Shown here: positions 34,882-46,720 of the stretch, piece after piece
How positions within the stretch are numbered: position 1 is the stretch's first letter
Layout: each line of letters opens with the position of its first letter
NCBI GenBank assembly: GCA_004794655.1
Contig: SMMW01000033.1
Coordinates: 2,049,501-2,113,500, forward strand
DNA from: Marisa cornuarietis
Lineage: Eukaryota > Mollusca > Gastropoda > Architaenioglossa > Ampullariidae
Reading direction: 5' to 3'
DNA: 64,000 bases
Notes under the pieces: model-generated
What the model saw: the letters and a program-made list of their open reading frames with translations, nothing else
Told to the model about the DNA's origin: nothing
Databases searched by the model: none
Position numbers and translations under genes: made by a program

Positions 34882-37477
34882 ATGAAATATAAACTTGCAT
34901 TCCTTCTGCTTTCTGGTGAGTTAATTCGAGACATTTAATAATGAAATAGCTTGTGCGAAAAGAACCTTTGTTACAGAAAACACTTTTTTTTATAAAAATT
35001 CTTTTCTTGCTAAAATCTATCAGTATCATGGTGCAAATGTTATATCTGCAAATTTCCCATGATAAAAGTGTAAATCAACTAAGCACTTTTATGCTTTTTA
35101 GAAGGACTTGAGACCGCAATTCTTGTCACTTATGTACTTTATAATTACTTTGAGTCATTTCAGTATCTGTGGCATCAGTTAAACAGTGACGATTCAAAAT
35201 CTAGCTTACTTGCCTAGACAGGGAATCCTAATGAAATTTAATTGAAAGGTTAATACTCATTAAGAATCTCATAGGTAGCATTACCAACATATTTTAAAAC
35301 AAAAATATTTTTATTTAAACGGGCAGATAATACTATCACTAATTGTCTGCAGCTTTTGTCTTCAACCCAGCAAATGGAGATTGTGTATATAACTGTACGT
35401 ATAAATTCGCGGGTGACTTACCAAACGCTGGACATGATGAATCCCTGGCCTGCAAGTATGTTTTACAAATGGTGTTCCTTCAGATGTAGAATAAAAAATA
35501 GAAGTGTTTCTCTTGCTCTGGTTGATTCTAATTTCAGTATAACACCCTGGATATGTATATATGTTTTGAAGATTTTCACCCTGTTTTGGTAATATTGGTG
35601 ACGGTAAAGATAAATGAACGGCAATAGTGTGGAAACACCTTTAGTTATATAATGCACGTGCGTCAGATAAAGGATTTATTTTTGTTTTCTGCCAGTGTGA
35701 ACTAGATAGCAAACTTCTTTAGTGTTGTACACTCACGGACAGTTTATACAAGCACGTTTCCATAAGTACAATGCAATTCCATTTTACGGCCATATGTGCT
35801 TATTTTACAGTCGCCTTGCAGATAACCAAAGATGATTTTGTTGACCAGTTAGAAGATTAGTCCAATGTAGTTGTGATAGTATGTTCTTGTGCAATACATC
35901 TAAACGGCATACAAGACTTTTTGGTTCTTTAGAACAGTTTTAAGGTTCCCAAAGGAGTGATTGTTGAACGGATCAATAGCTAGGACGCTATACTTATTTT
36001 AGTAGTTATTAATTATTTTAAGTCTGTATAAACCCCCCACACACCCTTATACATAACCCTTTCCGACAATAACTTTTCCCATACTGTACATGTAAAATTC
36101 AGTCTTTAACGAAAATTTCACAAATAGCCTAGAGTACACTTAACACCTCAGATGAAAACTACGCACACGCCACAGTCAGATGCTAACGTGAAATGGAAGA
36201 CCTGAGAGGGGGGAGCTGCGTACAGCGAAAAAAAAAAAAAGATGCGACGGATACTGAGCCAATCAGCAACTGTGATAAATTACTGTACATTACTTACTAC
36301 GCATGTGCAAAAATACTTTAGACGGAGTACCGCAAAACCCCGCGAAACAGCGAAAATACCCCCATAAATATTTTACATTGATATTTTTTGAAAACTCGTG
36401 AAACAGCGAGTCCGCGATAAACGAACCGCGAAGTAGCGAGGGATTACCGTAATTTTAGCGTAGATTTTGTCTGCTGTAATTTTGTTTTTCAGACATTACA
36501 AGTTATTTTTAAGAACTCATTTCTTATTGTGGGACATAAGCTCACACACGTCATCAAACAAAGAATGTCTTCCTCCATTTCTTTGTGCTTTGTTCACTTG
36601 TTTCCAGAGCTGCACAAACTTATTTAGACTGTCTTAAGTCATGCGGAATAGATCCTCCAGTTGACACAGAAGAGGACAATTTAAAAAGTCAAGGCTTTAC
36701 TTGTCGTAAGTAACTTTAGTTCATTCAAATTTAGATAACCCCAAATTAAGATACAATGTCCATTAATGCATAAGAGCTTAAAAAACTTAAAAAAGAAAAA
36801 CAATACAAAAGTAGAAGAAGAAAGCCTAAAAACTTGAGTGAGAAAACCAGACCCAATTGGCTAGTGTTTGTTTTTACAGTTCTTGAGATTTTAATTCTTC
36901 TCTTATAATGGCAGGTAAGGAGCAGGCTGGACATAATACCTATTTCGTTAATTTAAGAGTTCCCTATTCTGACTCTCGCAAGGGTTTGAAGATATATGAA
37001 TAAAAGTAGAAGATGACAATTAGTGTATTATTGTGACAAATAACAAATTTGCTGCGGCTTACAGCATTAAATGAGTGTGCCTATAGAGTTAAAGTGCCAA
37101 AAATTGTGTCAAGTTAATAACTGTTGTCTGATTTGCTTGCAGACCTGTCCGGCTCTGACATTCAGTCCGACTCAAGCACTCGGTCCAGCTCTGCCACTCA
37201 GTCCAGGTCTGCCACTCAGTCCGGGTTTGCCACTCAGTCCAGGTCTGCCACTCAGTCCGGGTTTGCCACTCAGTCCAGGTCTGCCACTCAGTCCGGGTTT
37301 GCCACTCAGTCCAAGTCTGCCACTCAGTCCAGGTCTGCCACTCAGTCCGGGTCTGCCACTCAGTCCAACTCTGGCAGTCAGTCCGGGTCTGGCAATCACT
37401 CAGGTACTGTCTCTAGCAGTCTCCTCACCATCCTTGGTGCAATGCTGCTCACTGCCTACAGAGCATTCACCCAGTGA
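34882..37477 (+). CDS. Gene 4: six-cysteine protein with expanded mucin-like stalk
   Basis: Exons 34882-34915, 35353-35455, 36608-36705, 37143-37477 (phases 1, 2, 1) give 189 residues. The signal start is MKYKLAFLLLSG. Cysteines run C-x3-C-x18-C-x8-C-x3-C-x19-C. Exon 4 is 335 bases against 89 in genes 1, 3 and 6: after HLSGSDIQSDSSTRSS it encodes about ten 6-residue repeats (SATQSR/SATQSG/FATQSR type), then SGSQSGSGNHSG and a hydrophobic tail ending TAYRAFTQ. The repeat is Ser/Thr/Gln rich, suggesting an O-glycosylated stalk lifting the cysteine head from the membrane (inference). The 18-bp DNA unit keeps the frame. A pogo-like MITE sits directly before exon 3. Confidence 0.78.
35960..36453. 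mobile_element. pogo/Tigger-like MITE in gene 4 intron 2
   Basis: The right end (36400-36452) reads, in reverse complement, GGTAATCCCTCGCTACTTCG, typical of pogo/Tigger termini. The left part (about 35970-36030) shares its interior with 30200-30240. The left terminus is degraded. Its right end lies about 155 bases before exon 3. Confidence 0.55.
37190..37405 (+). repeat. 18-bp coding minisatellite in gene 4 exon 4
   Basis: A unit of the form TCTGCCACTCAGTCCAGG alternates with a TTTGCCACTCAGTCC variant in 36-bp dimers, about 10-12 units in all. All indels preserve the frame. Confidence 0.92.
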
Positions 37478-38375
37478 CACATTGCAGCTAACATCCCTAG
37501 CCAGCTTCCTTGTCGCACTATGAATTATAATGAAAGACCAGTAAGCTGAATGAAATGATTTAAATGTTGTCTTTAAGTGAGGATTGTTTGCAATACAATT
37601 GTAACTTCAAAAACAATATATGCAGTCAGGCAATAGAGGAATGCTTGATCTCTTACCCACCGTAAACATACAAAATGTTGTCGTTTTCTAGTCCCGTTAC
37701 TCTACTTCTGTTATCGTGACTGTGATTAAGATCAAGAGGATAAAGAAATTTTATGCTTTTTTTTCAAAATTATCATTGGATGCATCGTAAAATCAAATCA
37801 AAGGTAAAGAACAAATTCAGGAAATATAGTTAATCAAATGTTAAATGAGCAAAACAAAACTTTTAAAAGAGCGTTGAAGTTGTTGATCACTAAAAACGGA
37901 TCAATAAAAAAATTCTTTATCACTGTGCTTTACAATAAATGAATGCGGGAAGCATTTATTGTAAAAATGATACGCTTAACTTGCTTCGGCAATTTAATAT
38001 CTGGTCTCATTAATTTAGTCACAATGTTTAAAGAAATTTCCTTCACCAGTTTATATAACATTATATCATTATATTAAAGGTTACTTTTGTAGCGTCATAT
38101 CCCAGTCCTATCAGCAAGCTCCTGGCGCTTTCAAAATGATACTGCTTATAACAACAATAATCATGATAGGGAGAAATTGAAGAAACCATCCAAGACGACA
38201 GGAAAGAAAAAGGGAAAACGTCTATGACATTAAATAAATGCATAAATGGCGTCGTGGAAGAAAGGACAGTTAGACAGCGGATCAACTGCAGCCGTAGAAG
38301 TGAAATAAAATGTGACAATCGAGAATCACAAACCAGGACACCACGAGGATCACGACATTTGACGGGTCATGTCCG

Positions 38376-40290
38376 TAAAGACAATGCTTCCTAGGCTGTA
38401 TAGAAATTATGGTCAATTATTCCTCGCGGATCGACGTACGTAACGGTCATTGCACAGCTACGTGTTACGATATTTTCTTATTATCAATATTTGGTTCTAC
38501 TTCTAGTCATTGTTGTCTTACCTAACCATCGTTAAATTTGGATTCACTGAGCGTGTAGCTTTACTTAAGGTATGTCTTTTGCCGGCTGACTCATGCATAC
38601 TTTGAGTTTCGCAAGGCTAGATCGAGCGAAAGGTCTGCTCGTGACACCTGAGAAATGATGAAGATAAGCCTGCTCAAAGTCTGCTGTACGGGAAAAGCGT
38701 CACTATAATCGGTTTATCATATGGGCTTTGACACACGATATAAGACAGTGAGTGTTTGTGTACAGTTTGCATTCTTCATATAGCCAAGTTCTTCGTAATA
38801 TTCATTATAAGAGTGCATATTCTCTTTGGTATCAAGAAATCAAAACACACACACATATATATATATATATATAAAAACAAACACAAAATAGCACGTGCAT
38901 TGCATCACGAAAACTTGTTCTGACTAACCTCATCAAAGCTTAAGATGGGTAATATAAATCTGAAATCGTGTTGTAACATAACTTGTCTTGAAACTAGGTT
39001 ACAGGTATTCCTTGTTATTCAGTATGTGCAGGTTACTAATAACATCTTGTGTCGCTGGTAACAGCTATAACAGTTTGCTTTTGCATAGAGGCCACAAAAC
39101 CTGAAAGAAGTCGCTTTTGCGGTACCTACAAACTCTCTTCTTCAGCATTTAAATTACCGAGTAACATTTAGGAGCAAAGTGGTGTTCGCATCCTGTGTAG
39201 GTGCAGTAAAGTCAGCTCTACACACACTCGTAGTTGATTCATTCAACAGTGACTCCTTTGGGAACGTATACACACTTATTCCATCAATATGTTTTTCTAT
39301 GCACTCAACAACGACACAATAGCTTCTATATCTGCACTTATGCTTTCGAGATTCAATATTTTCTGGGCAACTTGTATCAGCCATGATTTCACCGGTACTG
39401 ACGTCACATGAGGTTTAGGGCCCTAATGGAGATTGGAACAAGTGATCAAATCGTTTTTATTTAATTTCTTGAGATTCGTGTTTCTTCTTCCGATTTCAAG
39501 CTGGAGGCATTACTAATGATATAAAAGTCTCTTGAGCGTGAAATATTTCTCCTTCAGGTAGCTATGTAAGCGTTATCGACTCCGTGTACAACAAATGAAT
39601 CAAAACATTGCAATCCAAGACTTTGTGTGTTGGAGGCTAAATAACAATAATTACTCTAGGCAGAAGAGCTCTACTACTTGAACAGTTATTTGCTGCGCTG
39701 TTGAAACTAAAACAATAACAAAGGTCAACAATAAATATGTCAGCGAAGTTAGGGAGTTAATTACTGGCTCCGATATTTAGGCGGAATAAGTTACAGTTAT
39801 ATCCCTTTACAGGATAAATGTATTTTGTGAAGGAAACTTTGTGTTTGAGGAAAGCAAAGTGCAAACCACCTAAAGGTCCTAAACCTTCCGGCAGGGGGAG
39901 CGATAACCCGTACTGAGCGGGGAAATATAGTAAAGACTGGGTGATATGAAGATGATGGATTATCTAACTGTGTAAACTGTGTAAAGTCACGAGCAGACCT
40001 ATCGCTCGATCTAGCCTTGCGCAACTGAAAGTAGTATGAACCAGCCGGCAAGAGACATGCCCAGACACAATGGAATGGCTAGTTTGGTATAGCCGAGCTG
40101 ACGAGTGCCTTCAACCAAGGATTTTCGCATTAGCGCTTGTGCGAAAGTTCAGATCGTAGCACGAACTACAAGTAGAAGCTACAAGCTATTACTTATAGAA
40201 AATTACACCACCTACTGGTATTACATGAAAAAGATTGAGTCTATAGATAAAGAAACGAGGTTCCAACTCTGCTGCTAACGAACAAAACCG
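38376..40290. mobile_element. THAP-type DNA transposon relic, copy A
   Basis: Inverted arms are visible: 38625-38660 (GCAAGGCTAGATCGAGCGAA) is repeated in reverse complement near 40000-40025. Between them a minus-strand frame (39384-39154) encodes a THAP-like stretch. An (AT)n tract lies near 38857-38872. The outer right arm present in copy B is missing, lost in a roughly 2.07 kb deletion relative to unit 2. Confidence 0.55.
39154..39384 (-). pseudogene. THAP-domain-like frame in copy A
   Basis: The frame contains HIDGISVYTFPKESLL, the FP signature region of THAP zinc-binding domains, followed by RADFTAPTQDANTTLL, comparable to the RADFTPT region. The expected tryptophan and C-terminal C-x2-H are not present. 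THAP domains occur in P-element-like transposases, which fits the surrounding inverted arms. About 75 codons, not a complete transposase. Confidence 0.45.
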
Positions 40291-40318
40291 AGTGCTTAAT
40301 TTTTAGAACAAACTACAG

Positions 40319-40688
40319 CAAGCTGACCCGTTTTGTGCTCTTACCGTTCTGAACTTTGTCTCGCGCATTAAATGACCGATCAAGAAGGGTGACCAAAAAA
40401 AAAGTGGGTTGATGATAACGTAAGCACATGTGTTGATAAAGAGCGACGCGCTCTGTGGTGTCAAAGGTGTCACGTCCTGATAGAAAAGCATCTTCACCAT
40501 CGGTGGGACCTCTATCACAACATTATAAACTTTAAAAAAGCTTTTGACAGAGTCTGGCACGAGGAGCTACGCATGTGATGCGAAAATTCAGCATCGAAGA
40601 GAGTCAAAGCTCGTTTACTGCCTTTTTTTTAGGAAACAGCAGCAAAAACTATTTGAAAGAAACAAAACATTTCTTACATTTTATCGCT
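40319..40688 (+). mobile_element. RTE-like RT relic upstream of gene 5
   Basis: Encodes RWDLYHN followed by a degraded FKKAFDRVWHEEL region. Near-identical to 48443-48811. It abuts the gene 5 promoter block. Confidence 0.75.
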
Positions 40689-40689
40689 A

Positions 40690-40919
40690 GCCGTGAACGT
40701 GCGTGCGGCTGTGACGCTCCCGGGTTATCGGGGACAACCAATGAAAATCATCAAAATATAAAGTGATGCCCTAGACTGACAGCTGGGTCTATAAATGGCC
40801 ATGGAGACAAGTATAAAGTGACAGCAACCCTTCCTTTTGTCAGTTTTTCTTGGAAAATCTTTTAGAAATCTTATTACAGTTGTTGAGCATTTGTCAAAGT
40901 TATTGTTATTTAAATCATC
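40690..40919 (+). promoter_or_regulatory. Conserved promoter block of gene 5
   Basis: Homologous to the blocks of genes 1, 2 and 6. TATAAA at 40812-40817, a second TATAAAT at 40790-40796, and CCAAT at 40738-40742. Confidence 0.6.
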
Positions 40920-43617
40920 ATGAAGTACATTCTGACCATCCTTATTCTTTATGGTGAGTTTTATAGAATCGTATTCGAGAATTACAGTATTTCACTAGCG
41001 TTTCACGTATGTAAGATACTTTGCTTGATTTTTCTTATCATTTGCAAATATTTTACACCAAAGCAATTCGTTTTACATTTTTAATTCTATACTTATTTTC
41101 TTACTTAAATTTTATTAACCGTGTATTTCTTGTATGCCTGTTGATTACATGTCTTAATGGCTAAGTGTGTTTTGTGTATCATATCATGTCGTTGTTAGCA
41201 ATTTTCGTGTTTTTCTTACTGTTGGCCATCACAGAGAGTGTAACATGGTTTAGTTGTGATGCTGCACATATAATTGTTAAGTTAAATTTTGAACGCACTT
41301 GATATTTCATCCATACATTTATATCATCGGCTTGGATCTCCTGGTATTATAAAATACCTGCATGCATTTCATCCAAGTCAAATTTCAGCAACAGACTAAG
41401 ACATTGAACCGAATGTGAATCTTATTTGCCAAGATTCGTTCCCCCAGGATTCCTTTACTGTGTGTATGCATGTATTGAGTGCTGTTTTCTCTTTTCTTTT
41501 AAAGTACACACAATGATTAAGCCCGGCCTAGCATTAGCTAAAATTCTTTATCAACTGTTTAACTCCTATATCTGACATTAACAAAAATTCTTGAATAAAC
41601 TGCAGCTTCCTTCTTGAAGTTGACAAATGGAGATGAAGCCTGCGCAATGAAATGTGCAACCGACTTCCAGTCAGCCGCACAACATTTAAGTGACGATTCC
41701 GCAATCTGCAAGTAAGATACAAATGATATGTGGTCCGACATTGGCAATAGCTTGTAGCGGGTATTTTGTGTGACTGTTTTCGTCATTTTCGATGTATCTT
41801 ATAGTTTCGTTTTTCCCTAGTAAGATTTCATATCACAACAAGTCAACCGTAAACTGAACTGTCGCATCCTGATTGAGAAGCATCGTCAGCATCGGTGGGA
41901 CCTCTACCACAACTTCATAGACTTTAAAAAAAGCTTTTTACAGAGTCTGGTACGAGGGGCTACGGCATGTGATGCGAAAATTCAACATCGAAAAGAGCCT
42001 TGCCTTTGTCATCTAAGCGCTGTATAAGATCGCAACAAGCTCAGTTCTGCTGAATAAAGAAAAAAACTTGAGTTCTCTTTTACAAGACAGTAGGCGTCCG
42101 TTACGGGTCATCCTATCGCCTTTGCTGTTTAACACTTTTGTGGAGAACATCATGCATAGCACCCTCCTCAACAATCCTTCTTCCATTTACAACTGTAGTA
42201 TGCCGATTTGCATCTTTCACTTTGTAGAGGACATAGCTCTGACAGCAGGCACTAACAGAGAACTGCAAGACCTTACCAACCGACTGACAGTCAGCTTAAA
42301 CGCAAATGGAATGGAAATGAGCACCGAAAAAGTAAATCTCCATGCGAACAGAGTACGGCTCAACGAGCTATCAAACAGATCCACCTATATGTTTGCAGGA
42401 AGCGACAGTTTTCTACTTACATGTAGGAGTGAGAACATTGCCCGAGATGCTTAGTCAAACACATTTTATTAGGCCATTGAGAACTTATTTTTAAAGTTAA
42501 GTTTAAAACTTAGATGTAATAAATCAAGCACTACTTCAACATCTTCCATATTAAACTTGAAAACAAGTAGTTTACGTAGTTTCCCTTTCGAAATCTCTCT
42601 TTTTCTCTCTCGTTCCTTCTTTTTTTGGTATGTTTCTGGCACGTTTTCTTTTTTCTGCTGAAAGCCCTTGTTCTAAATGGTTGCGTCTTCCAAAGGGAAG
42701 TCACTGGATTTCAAGCCATTAGAAGATGCGGCAGTCAGACAAGAATGGGATCAAGAAAATAAGACTGCTTCTGCGGAAAATGTCAGAATGAAAGATCCAT
42801 CGCAGAAAAACAAACTTTCCTTCCAATTTATTTACTACTATTCAGCTTTTTCGTAATAGTTTCTTTCATCAGATATTTCGTTTTATTTTTATGATTATCA
42901 TTGAAATTTGCAATATTGCATAGCTTTATTATTCCCTCATAGCAGCGTAGCATACGAGCGAACTTATTTTTGCGTTTTTTTATTGCAGTGCTGCGAAGAC
43001 TGCGATAAACTGCATCGCGAATTGCGGCTATGATGAGGGAACTGTTATAGATATTGTGAAGAACGCCATAAAGAATTCAGGCCTTCCCTGTGGTAAGCAT
43101 CTTTAATTCACATAAAGGCGATACATCCAGTATTTAATAGTAATATGCCTGAATAATGAGTAGGAAAGCCAGACCCCACTGTTTGTTGTGTTATGTTGAA
43201 TTTCGTGCAACAGTCCTATATATTATTAGAAGCATGTACTAAAATTGTAACAACAAAGCTAACTCGAACTGAAAGTTCTTTTCTTCATAATATCTTTTCT
43301 TCCCATACCTTGCCTTCATCAAATATAAAAAATGATGAAGTTTATACGTATTTACTTGCTCTATAGCGGTTAATGACGAACACGTCTGCTGCTCTCACGT
43401 TCTAACGTGTGGATATTGCCTTATAGTACTGATGGTTGTATCATGGTAATGACTGTTGCTTGACTCACTTGCAGACCTGTCCGGCTCTGACATTCAGTCC
43501 AGCTCTGGCAGTCAGTCCGGCTCTGGCGATCGCTCAGGTACTGTCTCTGGCAGTCTCCTCACCGTTCTTGGTGCTCACTGCCTACAGAGCATTCACTCAG
43601 TGACACATTGCAGCTAA
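40920..43617 (+). CDS. Gene 5: six-cysteine protein with frameshifted anchor exon
   Basis: Exons 40920-40953, 41606-41711, 42989-43092, 43475-43617 (phases 1, 2, 1) give 128 residues. Exon 1 encodes MKYILTILILYG; cysteines run C-x3-C-x17-C-x8-C-x3-C-x21-C. Exons 1-3 are almost identical to gene 6. Exon 4 instead matches gene 4: DLSGSDIQSSSGSQSGSGDR, then SLLTVLGA. An 8-bp deletion relative to gene 4 (at about 43583) then shifts the frame, replacing the hydrophobic tail by about 14 polar residues ending THCS. The product would be secreted without a GPI signal, or the gene is decaying. It has no disruption before that point. Confidence 0.72.
41876..42455 (+). mobile_element. RTE-like RT relic in gene 5 intron 2
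   Basis: After a frame break the sequence 42100-42400 reads LSPLLFNTFVENIM, FHFVEDIALTAGTNRELQDL (degraded catalytic box, FVED for FADD) and GMEMSTEK, in the order of RTE-type reverse transcriptases. Duplicated at 49996-50580. Confidence 0.8.
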
Positions 43618-44475
43618 CATCCCTAGCGAGCTTCCATGTCGTACTATGAATTATAATGAGAGACCAGTAAGCTGAATGAAATGAATGAAATGGTGTCGTT
43701 AAGTGAGAATTGTTTGCAATACAATTGTAACTTTAAAAACAATACATGCAGTCAGGCAATAGAGGAATGCTTGATCTCTTACCCACCGTAAACATACAAA
43801 ATTTTGTCGTTTTCTAGTCCCGTTGCTCTACTTCTGTTATCGTGACTGTGATTAATATCAAGAGGATTAAGAAGTTTTATGCTTTTTTTCAAAATTATCA
43901 TTGGATGCATCGTAAAATCAAATCAAAGGTAAAGAACAAATTCAGGAAATATAGTTAATCAAATGATAAATGATAGCAAAAGAAAAATTTTCAAAGAGAT
44001 TTAAAGTTGTTGATCACTAAAAAAACGGATCAATAAGAAATTCTTTATCACTGTGCTTTACAATAAATGAATGCGGGAAGCATTTATTGTAAAAATGATA
44101 CGCTTAGCTTGCTCCGGCAATTTAATATCTGGTCTCATTAATTTAGTCACAAGTGTTAAAGAAATTTCCTTCACCAGTTTATATTATATTATTAAAGGTT
44201 ACTTTTATAGCGTCATATCCCAGTCCTATAAGCAAGCTCCTGGCGCTTTCAAAATGATACTAATTATAACAACAATAATCATGATAGGGAGAAATTGAAG
44301 AAACCATCCAAGACGACAGGAAAGAAAAAGGGAAAACGTCTATGACATTAAATAAATGCATAAATGGCGTCGTGGAAGAAAGGACAGTTAGACAGCGGAT
44401 CAACTGCAGCCGTGGAAGTGAAATAAAACGTGACAATCGAGAATCACAAACCAGCACACCACGAGGATCACGACA

Positions 44476-46720
44476 TTTGACGGGTCATGTCCGTAAAGAC
44501 AATGCTTCCTAGGCTGTATAGAAATTATGGTCAATTATCCCTCGCGGATCGACGTACGTAACGGTCATTGCACAGCTACGTGTTACGATATTTTCTTATT
44601 ATCAATATTTGGTTCTACTTCTAATCACTGTTGTCTTAGCTAACTATCGTTAAATTTGGGTTCACTGGGCATATAGCTTTCCTTAAGGTATCTCTTGCTG
44701 GCTGACTCATGCATACTTTGAGTTGCGCAAGGCTAGATCGAGCGAAAGGTCTGCTCGTGACACCTGAGAAGATGATGAAGAGAAGCCTGCTCAAAGTCTG
44801 CTATACGGGAAAAGCGTCACTATAATCGGGTTATCATATGGGCTTTGACACACGATATAAGACAGTGAGTGTCTATGTATAGTTTGCATTCTTCATATAG
44901 CCAAGTTCTTCGTAATATTCATTATAAGAGTGCATATTCTCTATGGTATCAAGAAATCAAAACACACACATATATATATATATATATAAACAAACACAAA
45001 ATAGCACGTGCATTGCATCACGAAAACTTGTTCTGACTAATCTCATCAAAGCTTAAGATGGGTAATATAAATCTGAAATCGTGTTGTAACATAACTTGTC
45101 TTGAAACTAGGTTACAGGTATTCCTTGTTATTCAGTATGTGCAGGTTACTAATAACATCTTGTGTCGCTGGTAACAGCTATAACAGTTTGCTTTCGCATA
45201 GAGGCCACGAAACCTGAAAGAAGACGCTTTTGTGGTACCTACAAACTCTCTTCTTCAGCATTTAAATTACCGAGTAACATTTAGGAGCAAAGTGGTGTTC
45301 GCATCCTGTGTAGGTGCAGTAAAGTCAGCTCTACACACACTCGTAGTTGATCCATTCAACAGTGACTCCTTTGGGAACGTATACACACTTATTCCATCAA
45401 AATGTTTTTCTGTGCACTCAACAATAGCTTCTATATCTGCACTTATGCTTTCGAGATTCAATATTTTCTGGGCAACTTGTATCAGCCATGATTTCACCGG
45501 TACTGACGTCACATGATCGTTTTAATTTCTTGAGATTCGTGTTTCTTCTTCCGATTTCACGTTGGAGGCATTACTAAGTGATTTAAAAGTCTCTTGAGCG
45601 TGATATATGTCCCCATCAGGTAGGTCTCTAAGCATTATCGACTGTGTGTACAAGAAATGAATCAAAACATTGCAATCCAAGGCTTTGTGTGTTGGAGGCT
45701 AAATAACAATAATTACTCTAGACAGAAAAGCTCTACCATTTGAACAGTTATTTGCTGCGCTGTTGAAAAGAAAACAATAACAAAGGTCAACAATAAATGT
45801 ATCAGCGACTTTAGGGAGTTAATTACTGGCTCCGATATTTAGGCAGAATAAGTTACAGTTATATCCCTTTACAGGATAAATGCATTTTGTGAAGGAAACT
45901 TTGTGTTTGAGGAAAGCCAAATGCAAACCAACTAAACCTTCCGGCAGGTGAGCGATAACCCGTACTGAGCGGGGAAATATAGTAAAGAGTGGGTGATATG
46001 AAGATGATGGATTACCTAGTTGTGTAAGGCCGGTGTCACGAGCAGACCTATCGCTCGACCTAGCCTTGCGCAACTGAAAGTAGTATGAACCAGCCGGCAA
46101 GAGACATGCGCAGACACAATGGAATGGCTAGTTTGGTATAGCCGAGCTGACGAGTGCCTTCAACCAAGGATTTTCGCTTTAGCTCTTGTGCGAAAGTTCA
46201 GATTGTAGCACGAACTACAAGTAGAAGCTACAAGCTATTACTAATAGAAAATTACACCACCTACTGGTATTACAAGAAAAAGATTGAGTCTATAGATAAA
46301 GAAACGAGGTTCCAACTCTGTTGCTAACGAACAAAACTGACTGCTTAATTGTTAGAACAAACTACAGCAGAGAACTATTAAATAACAGCAGAAAATGAAC
46401 AAATAAAAATTCCGATTAAGTCAAACTAGATGCATGGTGAACCCAAATTTAACGATGGCTAGCCAAGACAACAATGATTAGAAGTATAACCGAATGCTGA
46501 GTATTAGAAAATATCGTAACAAGTAGCTGTACACAGACTCTCACGTAAGTCGATCCGTGAGGGATAATTTACCACACTTCTGCACAGCTTGGGATACATT
46601 GTCTTTACGGAAATGACCCGCTGAGTCGTGCGCGTGCGCACTTTGAGTTGCGAAAGCCTAGTACGAGCTAAAGTACAGCTCGTGACACCGACAAGGACCT
46701 CGGGAGTACCGATAACTCTG
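44476..46720. mobile_element. THAP-type DNA transposon relic, copy B with both arms
   Basis: The left arm at 44481-44665 recurs in reverse complement at about 46430-46622 (shared blocks such as CCGTAAAGACAATG and TTGTTACGATATTTTC). A second inverted pair is 44695-44765 against 46030-46110. The interior minus-strand frame 45512-45267 carries the THAP-like FPKE segment. Long nested inverted arms plus THAP suggest a P-element-like origin; this is inference. Confidence 0.55.
45267..45512 (-). pseudogene. THAP-domain-like frame in copy B
   Basis: Same C-terminal sequence as 39154-39384 (FDGISVYTFPKESLLNG, then RADFTAPTQDANTTLL) with a different N-terminal reading because of small indels. Not a complete transposase. 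Confidence 0.45.

Larger units (their letters stand above)
37478..43475. repeat. Segmental duplication unit 1
   Basis: From the end of gene 4 exon 4 to the start of gene 5 exon 4 the sequence corresponds, landmark by landmark, to 43616-51599. It contains the array downstream block (37922-38055), an L2-type 3' tail (about 38080-38160), the THAP-type transposon (38376-40290), an RTE relic (40319-40688) and gene 5 exons 1-3. It lacks the DNA at 46377-48442 of unit 2. Confidence 0.85.

Noticed and set aside
37124..37142. Separate ORF starting before gene 4 exon 4
   Set aside because: These bases are intron 3 and its acceptor; the open frame simply continues into exon 4.
37172..37399. Minus-strand Pro/Gly/Leu repeat frame (collagen-like)
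   Set aside because: It is the antisense shadow of the gene 4 stalk repeat.
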